Part shown: positions 31,393 through 43,900 of the stretch, piece after piece
How positions within the stretch are numbered: position 1 is the stretch's first letter
How the letters are laid out: each line of letters begins with the position of its first letter
NCBI GenBank assembly: GCA_003993805.1
Contig: RSEF01000027.1
Location: 106,419 to 170,418 of the forward strand
DNA from: Himantopus leucocephalus
Lineage: Eukaryota; Chordata; Aves; Charadriiformes; Recurvirostridae
Length of the DNA: 64,000 nucleotides
Direction of reading: 5' to 3'
The notes under the pieces: model-generated
Seen by the model: only the letters and a program-made list of their open reading frames with translations
Databases searched by the model: none
What the model was told of the DNA's origin: nothing
Made by a program: the position numbers and the translations under genes

Positions 31393-32948
31393 TGAGATCC
31401 TTCTGCCTTGTCCCTGCTCAGCACGTCTCAGTTTGACCTTATCAATGAAATTCAGAAAACAGGAACGGAAAAGCCTCCTCCAACAAAGCTAAGGAGGCAG
31501 AAGGGGCAAGAAATGGTATTGCCTTCCCCAGTCAATGATCAGATGAAACTGCAATAATCCTGCCAAGAAATGCAGCACCTTGCATCCATTTGCCCAGCAT
31601 CAGGAACTTGTTAGGAATCTCAGTTGCCTTCTACTGAGATGGCACTCCCCTCTTAATCCCAAATGCCACAGCAATCTTTGGGTCTGGGCCTTAAAAGTTC
31701 TGGCTTTGTAAACCTGAGTTTATTTACTGGGCAGCCCTGTTTGTTTGATACATAAATGTATTAGGACAGATTCTGTTTCAGCACTAATGTAGCCCTGAAC
31801 TGTATGCATAATTTAACACTTACGTAGGAAAATCTTAAAATATGTGAGCGAAACCATGCGCTATTATCCTGATTTTTCCAGGGGTCAGTTCCCTGACAGT
31901 CAGTATCTCTGAAATGTGTCAAGTTAAGAATTCCATCAGAATTAGACAAAATCATCAGCTGCTTTGGGAAATTTTAGGCGCAGATCTTTTACATGCTGCT
32001 TTTTTCCACTGAATAAATACCCATTTGCTAGGTCTAATTTTGGCAAACCAATCCAGATAACTATAGTGCTTTGTTCATTAGTTTAATAGGTTAATTCCGA
32101 ACTGCATTCCAAGTCAAATCTGGGTGTCAATCCACCTCACACTCACCTTTTGTCAATATGGGGGATCTCAAAATTAAAAAAAAAAAAAGTAAAAATCATT
32201 TTAATCTATGTTTCATCAACTGGGTAATCCAGGCATAAAGAGATGGACGTGCCGGGCTACCTCTCCCTGCTTCTCCCGCGCTGGACTGGATGCTCCAGGG
32301 GCTGTGATATGTTTGTTGTTAAAACAGCCTGACACAAAGAAGCCCCGGGAGCTGCATGCATCCACAGGATAGATGTCTTCTTCTGTCAATCCGGCTGGAG
32401 TCCCCCAAGAGGGAAAAATGGATTGTCTGTATGGGTGAGGGGAGGGTGGGGAGAGTCTTTAAAGAATGTCATAGAGGAATTTTCTTAAAACCTTCTCCAG
32501 TCATCTGAACGAAACCTTACCAGGTCTTTTGCCATTAATGGTGGACAGGAGGAAGTGTGAGGACTAAATGGAGACATAAAAGATGCAATTTGCTGTTTGG
32601 TCCAGCCTGGTAGCTCCCGTGCCAAAGAGTCCATGGTAGCTAGCTTGATTGGGTGTTGCTCAGATAGAGTGTGATTACAGCAGTGGGGTGCTTTTCAGGC
32701 CATTTTCCAATGCCCAAGGAAGACCGGTGCTCTGCTCAGAGGGGTCCCAGGGGTTTCTTGTAGCCCAGTAAACTGTGGGCTATAGTGGCATTCAGGAATG
32801 TATAGTGTAGGCTCCAGACAGGGATCTCTTTTGGGGCGTTTCTTTTTACCAAGTCTGCACTCATCATCCAACACGCTCCGCTATATAGCAAATCCAGTCC
32901 TATCACTGACTTTTCTGGTGCTTTTGCAAACTTTCTTCCTGGGAATTT
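31393..32948. other. Intergenic, no gene recognised
   Basis: AT-rich single-copy-looking sequence (for example 32000-32200). No coding exon, RNA gene or repeat family recognised. Confidence 0.55.
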
Positions 32949-33255
32949 ATAGAATCATAGTATCGTCTCAGTGTGAAGGGACCTTGAAGATCATTGACCC
33001 AACACTGCCCAAACCACCACTAAACCACGTCCCTCAGCACCACGTCTGCCCATCTGTTAAACACCTCCAGGGATGGCGACTCCACCACTGCCCTGGGCAG
33101 CCTGTTCCAATGCTTAACAACTCTTTTGGTGAAGAAATTTTTCCTAATATTCATCCTAAACTTCCCCTGGTGCAACTTGAGGCCATTTCCTCTTGTCCTA
33201 TCACTTGTTACTTGGGAGAAGAGACCAACCCCCGCCTCGCTACAGCCTCCTGTGA
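32949..33255 (-). mobile_element. CR1 LINE 3' fragment (second subtype)
   Basis: A reverse-oriented CR1 from atagaatcatagtatcgtctc to gagaagagaccaacccccgcctcgc. It includes cacctccagggatggcgactccaccactgcc. It is the same subtype as the plus-strand copy at 55255-55587. Confidence 0.93.
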
Positions 33256-36200
33256 GGTAGTTAATTTTGCTATCTTGTCATGAGATGCTTTTGGCACCTG
33301 AAAGTAACATAAACCAGATTTCTTTGGGGCTGGAAAACACCTGAAAAGGGATGGAGAAGCAGATTGTATCTCGTTAGCCTTTCTATTCTTTAAGAGCGAG
33401 GCACGAGGCACGCATCACAGGCTGAGAAGCATCGTTTGCATCCATTTGGTTCAGCTTCCTCGACAGCAGGAGCGGACGGTGCACTGATTCAGGCAGCTGG
33501 AGCTGCAAATGTCACCTTGGAAGTGAGGACACTCCACTGGTGCGGTGGCATTTACCCGATTGCCAGGATGTCTGGAGAGAGAGGGAAGGTGCCACAGCAG
33601 GAGCTGTTAGTTGGAGATGTTATCTCCAGTGATTAGCTCAGCGCTGCTGTACTGCTCTGGTCACTCTCCTGAGCTATCTGTCAATTTGCTACCTCTATTT
33701 CAAATTCAAAGAAGGGCTTGTTTTTCCTAAAGCTTATCTACTTTTTCTGACCAGACTAGATGGTCTAATTGCAAAAAAAAATCTACCTCCAGCAGCCAAC
33801 CTTGCACCTCTTAGGTTACAATCCAGTCTTCTTCCAGGTTCATTTGCAGTTGCTCGCTCCAGTCATTGATTGCACTGGCAGCAGGCTTCTACTTGCCCCA
33901 GTACAAGGCAGGTTTATTTAACAATAAATGAGATCTGCAAAATTACATCTACCAGCCTTCCCTGTTTTAATGAAATGGATTTATTTCTTTGGTCCTTCAA
34001 GCTTTCCAACACTGTTCGGGTGACCCAAGCATTGTGGTGCAATAAGTTGCAGCATGGTGCGGCAGCCGGGGCTCTCGGAGTGGCACAAGAACTCCAGGTT
34101 TTGTTGCACTCTTCACGTGATTTTGGATTGCCCATGTTGGGAGGAATCCATAATCACTTTAGTCCCTGGTAAACCAGTGTCTCGTGAGACTAGCGAGGGG
34201 TCTTCACCTCCCTGGTCGTGCTGCCCACAGCCAGGGTGGCTCTGCTGACAGCGAGCAATATGCCCAGCAAGCTAAACTGAGCACAAAGTGCAAGTGAAAG
34301 GAGCAGGAGTCTGTGGAGGAGGCGGGAGGGCTGAACATGAAAGGTGAGCAACGCACTGTGAAGAAATTAATTTTTTTAACATGGTTTTTACCATTTTTTC
34401 TTCTCGTTTTCAGAAAAGTACCTGAAATTCAAGATCATTCTCTGTTGGCTGTATCCATCACTGAATTGGCAGTAGCTTACTATCCCTGTGGATCTGAATT
34501 TCCCAAGAGATATTTTTAACTCCTGCTGGATGATTTGATGAATTATAAAAACTCTATAGTATTATAAAATTATATACTATAATTAAATAATTCTAGAGTA
34601 TTATAAAACTGTGCTGGTAACAGGCATTCACAGCTTATCTCTACCTGTCCAGTCACAGATCTTTCTGCATCACTTCCCTGCAGCCTCCTAACCAGGTCAG
34701 TTCTTTGTTCACAACAAGTGATGCAAAATCAGCCTGTCTCCACTGATGGCAAAAGACTTTGGTGCATTCCCACCGGCCAAGACTCTTCTCCCTGGTGTCT
34801 GTCTCACAGGCTGGTTGGGAGAACCACTCGTGCTTCCCCAAGCCCACTTCACTTTCCTGCTACAGCTGTTGTAAAACAACTGCTTTTTGAGCATTTCAGA
34901 TGCCACAAGCTTTGCTTCCATGATTGTGAGTTAAAACTAGAAACATGACATGTATTTTTAGGAAATCTTTATACTAGAAAGAAAAATAACTTATCGTTTT
35001 TATTGCTGAGGTTAGTTCCTCTGGCCTGTGTCAGGTAAGGTGATCTCTCAACTCTGCGTGTTAAAATAACATTATTTCAGTTGTAAGGCTGAACACAAGG
35101 ATGCTCATGAAGTCTCCACTTTTTCTCTGAATCACTAACCTTTCTGAATCTGTCTGAAAGGAGACAGAGGAAAAGCAGAAAGAAAAGTGGCCACGTCACT
35201 CTCAGCAAGGAGAACTGTGTTTGCCAAGACCACGTTAAGGACTGTGTGCTGGCCCTGAGTGCCTGACGCTCAACCTTGTATAGATTTGCAGTGTAAATCT
35301 CGTTCCCTCCTCCTAACCAGGATTGCTTTATTTCTATCTACAGCAGCATCAGGTCCTCTCCTGCATTCTGGCAGCTGTGATGTTGGAGCCCAGCCTTTCG
35401 TGTGCTCAAGCCACCGCTGCTCTTGCCCACGCTGCCAGGCTAAATGTGTAAGGGCTGGAGTATTTGTCAAGCAGATGCGAGCTCTTTCTGCCTGTACTTG
35501 GTCACGAGCAGAAAGGACGTGGCTGTGGGTCCAACACTGCCCGCTGTGGAGCGTGGCTCGGCTTGGGGTCCCACACTGGCCATGCCGAGACTTACTGAGG
35601 CTCAGCAGGAGACCACCGTGGCAATACAGCTGACTTGGCACCAGGAGATCACATTTTCCTGCAGAACCACCAGCTATTTCTTCCCACAAAATGGTCATGA
35701 GGGCAGCCAGTGACAGCATGCCTGCCTTCCCCTCTCCATCACCCTCTTGGGAAGTAGGGTTGCTCTTTTCGCCACACTGCCCCAGAGTAGGAGGTTGCTT
35801 GCCGGAGTTGAGGGCTGGAGATAGAACTTGGTCAGCAGCATCCATACCTGGGTGACTCAGTCACCGTCTCCTGCCCCTCAGCAAGGTTTCAACTCTGTGG
35901 GCACTACTGCACGTAAGAGTTGGAGGGAGAAGCAGAGCAAGCACAAGGGCAGGAGAAATCCTTTGAGAGGGGAAGCCAGGACTGTTAGCTCTGTGAGCAG
36001 CTAGAGACCAGTGGCGGACTTGGGGACTGAGGGGCTCAGCGCAGGTCTCCATCTATTCTTCAGCTGCTGAGAGCTCCTGGATGTTCCCAGTGAAAGACAG
36101 GATGGGCTTAGTTTTGGACCACTGGTTAAAATATCTATAAAAAGTCTATACTTGGTAGGAAGAACTCAGCAAAAGGAGAGGGATGGTGACTGCAGAAGTT

Positions 36201-39200
36201 GACCAGAGCACAGGAACACATTTCTGCAGTGTGGGAGCCTGTTCCCAGGTGTGGTCTTGCTGCCAGTGTCCATATATGGTCCTGTACAGCAACACTTCAC
36301 CTTCTTTCATCATTATACTACCCACAGATATCAAAGTGCTATCAGTTTCTTTGTTGGGGAATTTCAGGCAGGACGAGACCTAAGTTGTCTAATAGTAGAC
36401 TTGAGGGAAGACTAGAGCACAACTCTCTTGTCCGTGCTGCTCTGACCACTGGTCCCCACTGGTATCTCCTCCTCTCATTACTGAGGTGCTGAGTATACCC
36501 ACAGCCCTGAACTGGGATGCTTTCCCCAGTTACAAACTGGGGAGAAGCAGCACTGCAGCTCCTCCCAGAGAGCTCAAGGAGCGGCAGTGCCTCAGGGCAC
36601 TCGGTAAATGAATAAAAAAAACAGAGTCAGAACTGATTAGGGAGTTCAGGTTTTGGCTCGGACTCTCTAGAGCCTCCAAGGCATTGCAGAGGCTCAGAAC
36701 CTCATTACTTCTATAAAGTGAATTCAGTAATTAGCTCAGGTCAAAAGTTTATGGCTTGGAGACTGCAGCTGGGGAAATGGTTCCTCCTGGATGTTAGAAA
36801 CCAAACTGCAGAAAGCAGCGGTGTTGGCATGAAGGCAAAACACTTAATCAAGGATCCTGTAGATGGGACGGTCTTGCTGTACAGTCTTATCGGACAGCGA
36901 GTGTTGCAGTGGTGTCCCCTCAGAAGGAAATACATCACACGTGGAGAAGTAGACAGCACATTGCCACAAATACTTGTGAACCTAGGAGCTGCCGAAATGG
37001 ATGGGTTCTGGTCTAGCCAAGGCAAAATCCTGCCATAGCCAGAACAAGGTTTTTCAAACAAAGCTGCAAGTATCTGTTTCAGGCTGTGTCCTACCCCCGT
37101 TGCCTCCAGTCTAGCTGAACAGCAGCCGAGACCCAAAGCAGTAATTCATTCAAGTGGTATAGTGTTGTTATCAGTTTAAATAGTCGATCTCTACTTCAGT
37201 GTTTCCATGTTCGTGGTTTCAAAGACAGCCCAAAGCAGTAGTTCTCCATCCTTGATGTCTTACATACAAAAGCCTTTCCGTGGCTGAAAATTTTTTATTT
37301 TCCAATTTTATGTAGTATCCCCCAATGGTATGTTATGAGACAGGAAAGCCCAGCATCATTGACTGTTTGATCATTTTGATTATGTTTTTAACAAATTACC
37401 TGACTCCCAGACTATTCATTTTCCTTATAATGATCAGACCTCTGGGTCTCATCCCACTCTTAGAGGCCTCTGCAATTCTGCGACATCCCGTGGGATGCAA
37501 AAAATGTATTTCCAGCAGTCAGGGCTGCACTGCTGAGCCCTGACATGGCACTGGAGGATTTTCCATCCTAGCCTTTACCTGGGATTACGCACCCTCCCAT
37601 CCTGCCCGTTTCGAGACCGCAAGGCAGAGATTGTACCACGGCACCCTGCCTCCTTTCCCCTTGCCTGACTATGCCAGTGAGAAAGTGGGATGGGGAGGAG
37701 GGAAGGGAGGGGCTGAAGGATTAAACAAGACAGACCAGAAAGCCTTGAATTTTTCCCCTAATACTCAGCCATTTAATGACTAGTTTGATGATAAGCATGA
37801 AATTAAATAGACAAAGAAAATTCTCTCATGTCTAAGAAGTCAGCAGGTAATTAGGCTTTGATGGGGACATTCTGAGATACTTTCTACTTATTTTGTGAGT
37901 GTGATTTAATGCTGTGACTGCCTTGGTTGTCCCTGCAGTTGAACTCTGCTGATCCCTCCTGGCCAGACTTTGGATAGATGCTAGTGCTGCCTGATGCCTC
38001 CTTTATTCAGGGAAGTGCGAGTCCTCTGGAAGAAACTTCCTCAATAGGGAAAAGCTTTCTGTTCCTCTCATTTTCCATTTCCCGTGTTCTTCCTGTTCTA
38101 AACTCTTTATAGCTCACTTCACCCAGAGCAATATTAACATAAAGCTGTACAAAGAATTTGGCATGCGTATTTTGACTTCTCCCTTTGTGAGGGTAAAACC
38201 AGTAGCGGCAGTGTGAAGAACAAGTCCTTCAGTAGCTTTGAAACTCAAACGCATTGTTTCTGTGCCTATTTATAGATGTAAGTGCTTTATTTTAAGTCCA
38301 AAATTTTTGAAAGCCAGAAAAGAATGAATCAGCTCAAAGACTCAGACCCAAAACCACTAGCTTCAAAGGTCTGAGGACTACCTAGATTAAAAAAATCACT
38401 GCACACCACATAGTGTGTGAATTCACAGTATCCTGGTCCCGCCCAGGGTAGCCATAATTTGAGCCCTCCTAAGTGCCCGGAAAAAAATATCCCTTTTCTC
38501 ACATGTAAGCACTCCTAAAGATATGTTATGCTTTATTTTCAAGCAAATTCCGGCTCATTATGCCAACACTTCAAGCCAAACTCACCAAATGCAAGCTAGC
38601 TTCAAACTAGAAGCCATGAAATCGCAGGTGATACACGGCTGCCTGCAGCGTAACACACATCATGTGTTTGCCAGGAGCATCTCTAAAACCTTGAGGTAGG
38701 AAAGATTAAATGAGGAAGAACAAGAAAATAGGGGAGATGTGGAAGGAAGGGAAAGACATAAATGCCATTTGCAAAGCAAAAGGGGACAGCGTGCCTTTTG
38801 ACACAGGATTTCAAAACCAAGGCAAAGCTGAGTGCGTAGGAGAGGAGAGGTGAACCCAAGGCTGGTGGCTTTTTCACAGTAAACTTTGGACTTGGAGAAA
38901 AGTAGGAGGGCTGCCTGGCTCTGGCACACAGCATCAATAGCCAAGTGTCATCTGAGAGCACAGAAAGCACAAGCTTTGATAAAGTCGGTGTCCCTAAAAC
39001 AGGATCTCTCCAGGTTTTGAAAAGAAGTTCTCATTCCCTTTAAAACATTCCCAAAATGACAAATCTGATTGACCCCATTGAAAAATCGGACTGTCAGCTC
39101 ACCCTGACACTCTACAATTTTCGCTTTGATCACAGTATATGATGGGAAAAATTCCAAATCTTTGAAAACTTGCCCTGGGAAGGAAAGAAAACCATTTCCT

Positions 39201-40738
39201 ACTAAGCTCTGATCTCAATAACGTTTTGCTGTTTATTTTTGGAGGGAGAAGACCAGCAAACTTGACAGTGCCCATAAGGAATGTCCAGCTGCCAGCAAGC
39301 TGTTCACGGCTTTCAGGCTCCGGGAGGAGTGATGGGAGGCGGGGAGGGAGAGTCCACTTCAGGAATGCTGCTGGGGCGTTTAGGAAGGCTGAGCTGGGTT
39401 TGACAGTGTAATAGACCCCCAGAGAAGCACCGAGTCTTATGCATAGCCCGCAGCTATTCAAGAACTCAAAGCTCAAACATACACACAGAAAGGTTAGCTT
39501 TTAATGGATGGTAAATGTTTGGAGAGACCTTTGACCAGCTCTAATACTGCAGCTGACCATTCAGAAACTCTGTAATGAATGACCACGCATTAGGCTCGGC
39601 TGCTCACTTTGGCGGACAATAACTGTCAAACCTTGCTGCTTAACCCCCCCGCTGTGAGCTCTCCTGCCTGTCAAGCAGTAACTGAGCAGGTATCGAGGGG
39701 GTTAGACCTGGCTTTGGATCACTCTTGTTCTGTACAACTATCAAAGTGGTCCAGAGCACCATGCTGAGTTGGAGTAGATGCAAGAATACCTTTGGATGCC
39801 TCCAAAAATGCTTTTTTGCCTGGTTTTTCAAAGGAGCCAAACCTTTTTCAGCCCTGGCCATTGACAGTAGCTTCATCTGCTCCTGGCAAGGGTAAGAAAG
39901 CAATTAAGTGTCTGGGACTTGGATCCTGTCTTGGTCTTTCTGAGGAAGCCATGAAAGGAGACATTTTGCTTTCCATGTTCTTAGCATATACCACTGGGCT
40001 CAAATTCCCCCAAGAATCTCACACTTGAGGACATTCAGCCTAGACACGTGCGCTGATTCCCTGAGGATTTTCACTGCAGAAGTTTGCACAGGCAGTTTTT
40101 GTCAGACTGGAAATTCCTGGAGCCCCCAAGTGAAATTTTGCTCACACTAGCCCTACTTCGGTGCCCTCTTCACTAGTCTTCCATGTCAGACATTTAAATT
40201 CTTCCCTCTTTAAAGATTTAAACACTTTCAAGAGACTTTCAGCTTGCCAAAAATCATTCTGATAACCTGGGGCAAAGCCATTGATGCAAAATCAGTCCTC
40301 ATTCTTACATGCACTGTCCGCAGAGCAAAGATTTATAATGCCTATGTTCACCTGCCCATGGACACACCATCAGAAGTAGCTTCTTCCTTACTCTTCAGAT
40401 GTTCGCGTCACAGACTGAGCATCCACTCTGGGACAGCACATCTGTATCCTCAAGAGTCCAGCTACAGGTATCATAGACCTTAAGCTAGAGAATGAAAGCA
40501 GTCACTGGTTTCTTCACAGCTTGGAAAATGAATTTTTCCTCCAGGTAGTCAATGGATTCCTCATCATGACCTTCTTTGCACTGTTCATCAGCTGTGGTGG
40601 TGGTAGTAGGTCCTATTTGGATGTCCCTGAAGTGAGTAGACCTTGGTCGTGTATGGGAAAGTCAGTACCTGGCCTGGACCTCTGACCTGTGCTTGCAAGA
40701 TGAGTCATGGGATGGATCCCATGGGATGGGATCAGGAC
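33256..40738. other. Intergenic, no gene recognised
   Basis: About 7.5 kb with only short chance open frames on both strands. An AT-rich patch at 34537-34607 holds two near-copies of a tattataaaa-bearing segment. No clear transposon was recognised. Confidence 0.55.
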
Positions 40739-40773
40739 AGGCTGAGAGAGTTGGGGTTGTTCAGCCTGGAGAA
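40739..40773 (+). mobile_element. CR1 fragment, cut by assembly gap
   Basis: aggctgagagagttggggttgttcagcctggagaa-type text, a plus-strand internal CR1 segment that ends at the N run. Confidence 0.85.
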
Positions 40774-40873
40774 NNNNNNNNNNNNNNNNNNNNNNNNNNN
40801 NNNNNNNNNNNNNNNNNNNNNNNNNNNNNNNNNNNNNNNNNNNNNNNNNNNNNNNNNNNNNNNNNNNNNNNNN
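40774..40873. other. Assembly gap (100 N)
   Basis: Exactly 100 N, flanked by CR1 pieces in opposite orientations. Confidence 0.98.
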
Positions 40874-40952
40874 TTTAAACACCTCCAGGGATGGCGAATC
40901 CACCACTTCCCTGGGTGGCCTATTCCAATGTTGGATAACCCTTTCAGTGAAG
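40874..40952 (-). mobile_element. CR1 fragment, cut by assembly gap
   Basis: Reverse-oriented CR1 (tttaaacacctccagggatggcgaatccaccac and onward), the same subtype as 32949-33255. It faces the plus-strand piece across the gap. Confidence 0.88.
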
Positions 40953-43900
40953 TCCAATGCTGTGACAGTAAAGCCTGATGCGGAGGGAATGAGCAAGGTA
41001 AGGTCCATGTGAAGGTCCATGGCAAGGACAGGACCAAAGATGCTGAATGTCCAAAGTGGAAAGAAACATATAAGGCCCTGAGTCACCCATGGAGGTGATG
41101 CATGGAGGCAGCGACTTGAATGTTATATGGGTTATATGGGAAGAGAGCAAGAAGGGCCTACAAACAAGCTGAGGGAGGTTCAACAAAACGCTACTTCTGT
41201 TTGCGTGCTGACGGCATATCTGACATGAAATACGCTGGCAGAAAGTTAACCAATCAGCCCTATTTGAACAAATCTGAACTGACACAAAAAGTTTATTCCA
41301 GATGAGCACGCTGAGTCATGAGGCTGCAGTATTTCTGCTGTAGCACTAAAAGCCCTCAAGTTAGATTTAGCGTGTCACTGAACTGCAGTTTTAAATCACA
41401 ACTTCCCCACATACTCTTTCCTTTTGGGAAAAAACAAGCATCAAAGGACTCTCTTCGGAGCTTCCCCTCCTACGCCTTCCATCTCATTTTTCAATTTGTG
41501 GAAATACATTGTATGCTAATTTCACCTTCCTTCTCTCAGTTTCTTCCATTTGGCTGATGCGTTTGGATACTGCCCCAGTGCCAGTGAATACGCAAATACC
41601 ATTTTGTTTGTCTTGCCTTGGGACAATGAAGTCTTTGAAATGTAGATGCAGGATCTTGAATTTGTCTTGCTGTCTAAGAACCTGCTTTCTCTTTAACTCT
41701 TAATTTTTGATACAATTCAGTAGAAGGGCTCTTCTCTTGTCTTTCACTTTCATTGCCAACTAGCCATTCACTCTCATTTAGACAAAGTGGAATATATTTC
41801 ATCTGATCACTGTTTTTGTTTGCTGAACTACATCACAAATTGTATGTTTTTATAAACCATTCTCATTCAATAGCAGCAAGACAGCTCTCTATTTCTTCCC
41901 AGATTTACATGGTATGAACAGTATACCTAAACATAGCTGAGAGATGAAGAGACTGTACAGAGCCCTCCTGGTTTAGACATGAGGACACAGGATTCTCAAA
42001 TATGAATCAAGTTCAGGATCCTTTTAGGTCCGTGCTGTGTCCCTCGCTGTGGCCAGCAGAAATATCTAAGGAGGTGGTCAGGAGCACGTTGAGTAAAGAA
42101 TGAAGCCCAGTCAATGAAGCACCAGGGCACTTACACAGCAGGAGTACCTGTATTTGAGAAAGGACCAATACAGAACAGGGCCACCCATGCATCAGCAGAG
42201 ATCTACCTGACCCTGGTGACAGGACCTCATCCCTCATGAAATATCTGTGTAGAAGAACTGGCAATCACAGTGTTATGAACCAAATATGATGCTGTCTAGT
42301 TATGTGATGTACCCCATGGTGCACTGTGCACAATCCTTTCACACCATGAGAGTGGATACAGCTCTATATGACTGGCTGCACTGAGATTAAACTTCCTGTT
42401 GGAAGTTCATAAGAAGCTCCCACATCTTTCACATGGTTGTCTCAAGAGAGGACTATCCAGCTGTGCTGGCCTGTCCACCCCCTGAGACTCCTCTTCTTGT
42501 AGGGTACCTCAGTATGGTAGAAGTTCCTGATGAGAATCTAAGCTGGCAGCTGCCACCTCAAGAACCAAGCTAGTAGCCCATCGTGTTGTGACTCTCCCCT
42601 GACTGAACGCTTCAGTCTCATCAAAAGCCTGGCTGGTGACTCACAACTTCCAATGACCCCAGGCTGACATCCAGCTTGCTCTGCTTCACAAGTGCAGTGG
42701 GGTGGTTACTCAACTTACTACACACCATCTCCACTTTGCCCTTCTCCACAGCCACCCTAGCCACTGCAAATAATTAATTTAGTTCTTAACGTCAACTTTC
42801 GCAGGCAATTTGACCCGCCTGCCCATGTCTGACTTTTTGACTAAGGTGATCTATTTTTTCTCTTTACTGAACAGGTTTCGGTTATTCCAGTGATGTCTTC
42901 CTCTGTGAGCCCCTGAACTGCGAGTTCTGGAGACGGGAAGAGCATCCTGGGAAAGTCTTCTACCTGCTTGGTCTGCTCACATGTTCATCCCTGAGCATCT
43001 TTAGATGGACTTTTAATCCAGGATAACTGTTATGTTCTTCTGTCTTCTTTGTTTACTCACGAGACTTATTCTGACAAGCACATGTGCAGATTATTTCTAG
43101 TCCTTGGAAGAAAATTTGGCTGCATCTTATCATCCCATTCAGAGGGAACTACTGGATTAGGTTAAAATGTCACAGATTTAATTCTTAGCTGAGGAGTTCT
43201 GGCTGAATTTTCTTATAATATATTATAATATATTCCTCTGCGCAGCAAACCAGGTTTTTATTTCAAGTGTAATTTTCACCTGTGGGTTCAAATGTTCTAA
43301 AGGCATCTCTGGGGTTTTTTGCATGTGCTTATATGGTGCAATGTTGGCTGGGGGAACTCAAGATATGGGCCAATAAGAACTGCAAAAAATACATAGATAA
43401 AGATCCACAGGATGCATTTACTAATATGACTTGGCTGCTGGAACTGAAGTTCACCCACAAAATCTCCAACACGGTGCTCTCCACTATGTTGGTCCATCAT
43501 CTTAAAATCTTAGCTTAAAAAAAGACCCTCTTCCCTTTATCTCCCCCCATGAAGATATACCCAACTTCCCTTGTCTTCTTAAAACTTCCTGTAATAAGCT
43601 TTTGCCCACACAACTGACTCCCTCACCCCAACCACTGACTGGTCAAGCCCTGGAAGAGATTTCGATTGATCTTAAAAAAAATCTGGTAGAAATTACAGTC
43701 TGTAATTGATGAGGATGCAAGAGCTAAGAATCAAAAAGCAGTCATACAAGCCCCTATGAAATAGTCAGGATGCAGTTGTGGTGAAGAAATCTCTTCTCAT
43801 GTGTGCAGAGAAGCCCACTCAAAGAGGACTCAGCAGAGCCAGCGGAGCTACTGAGGGCTCACTCATACCAGGGATGAATTTGCCCTTCCTGCAACTTCAC

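Noticed and set aside
32798..33283. 161-codon plus-strand frame
   Set aside because: Most of it is the antisense translation of the CR1 copy at 32949-33255.
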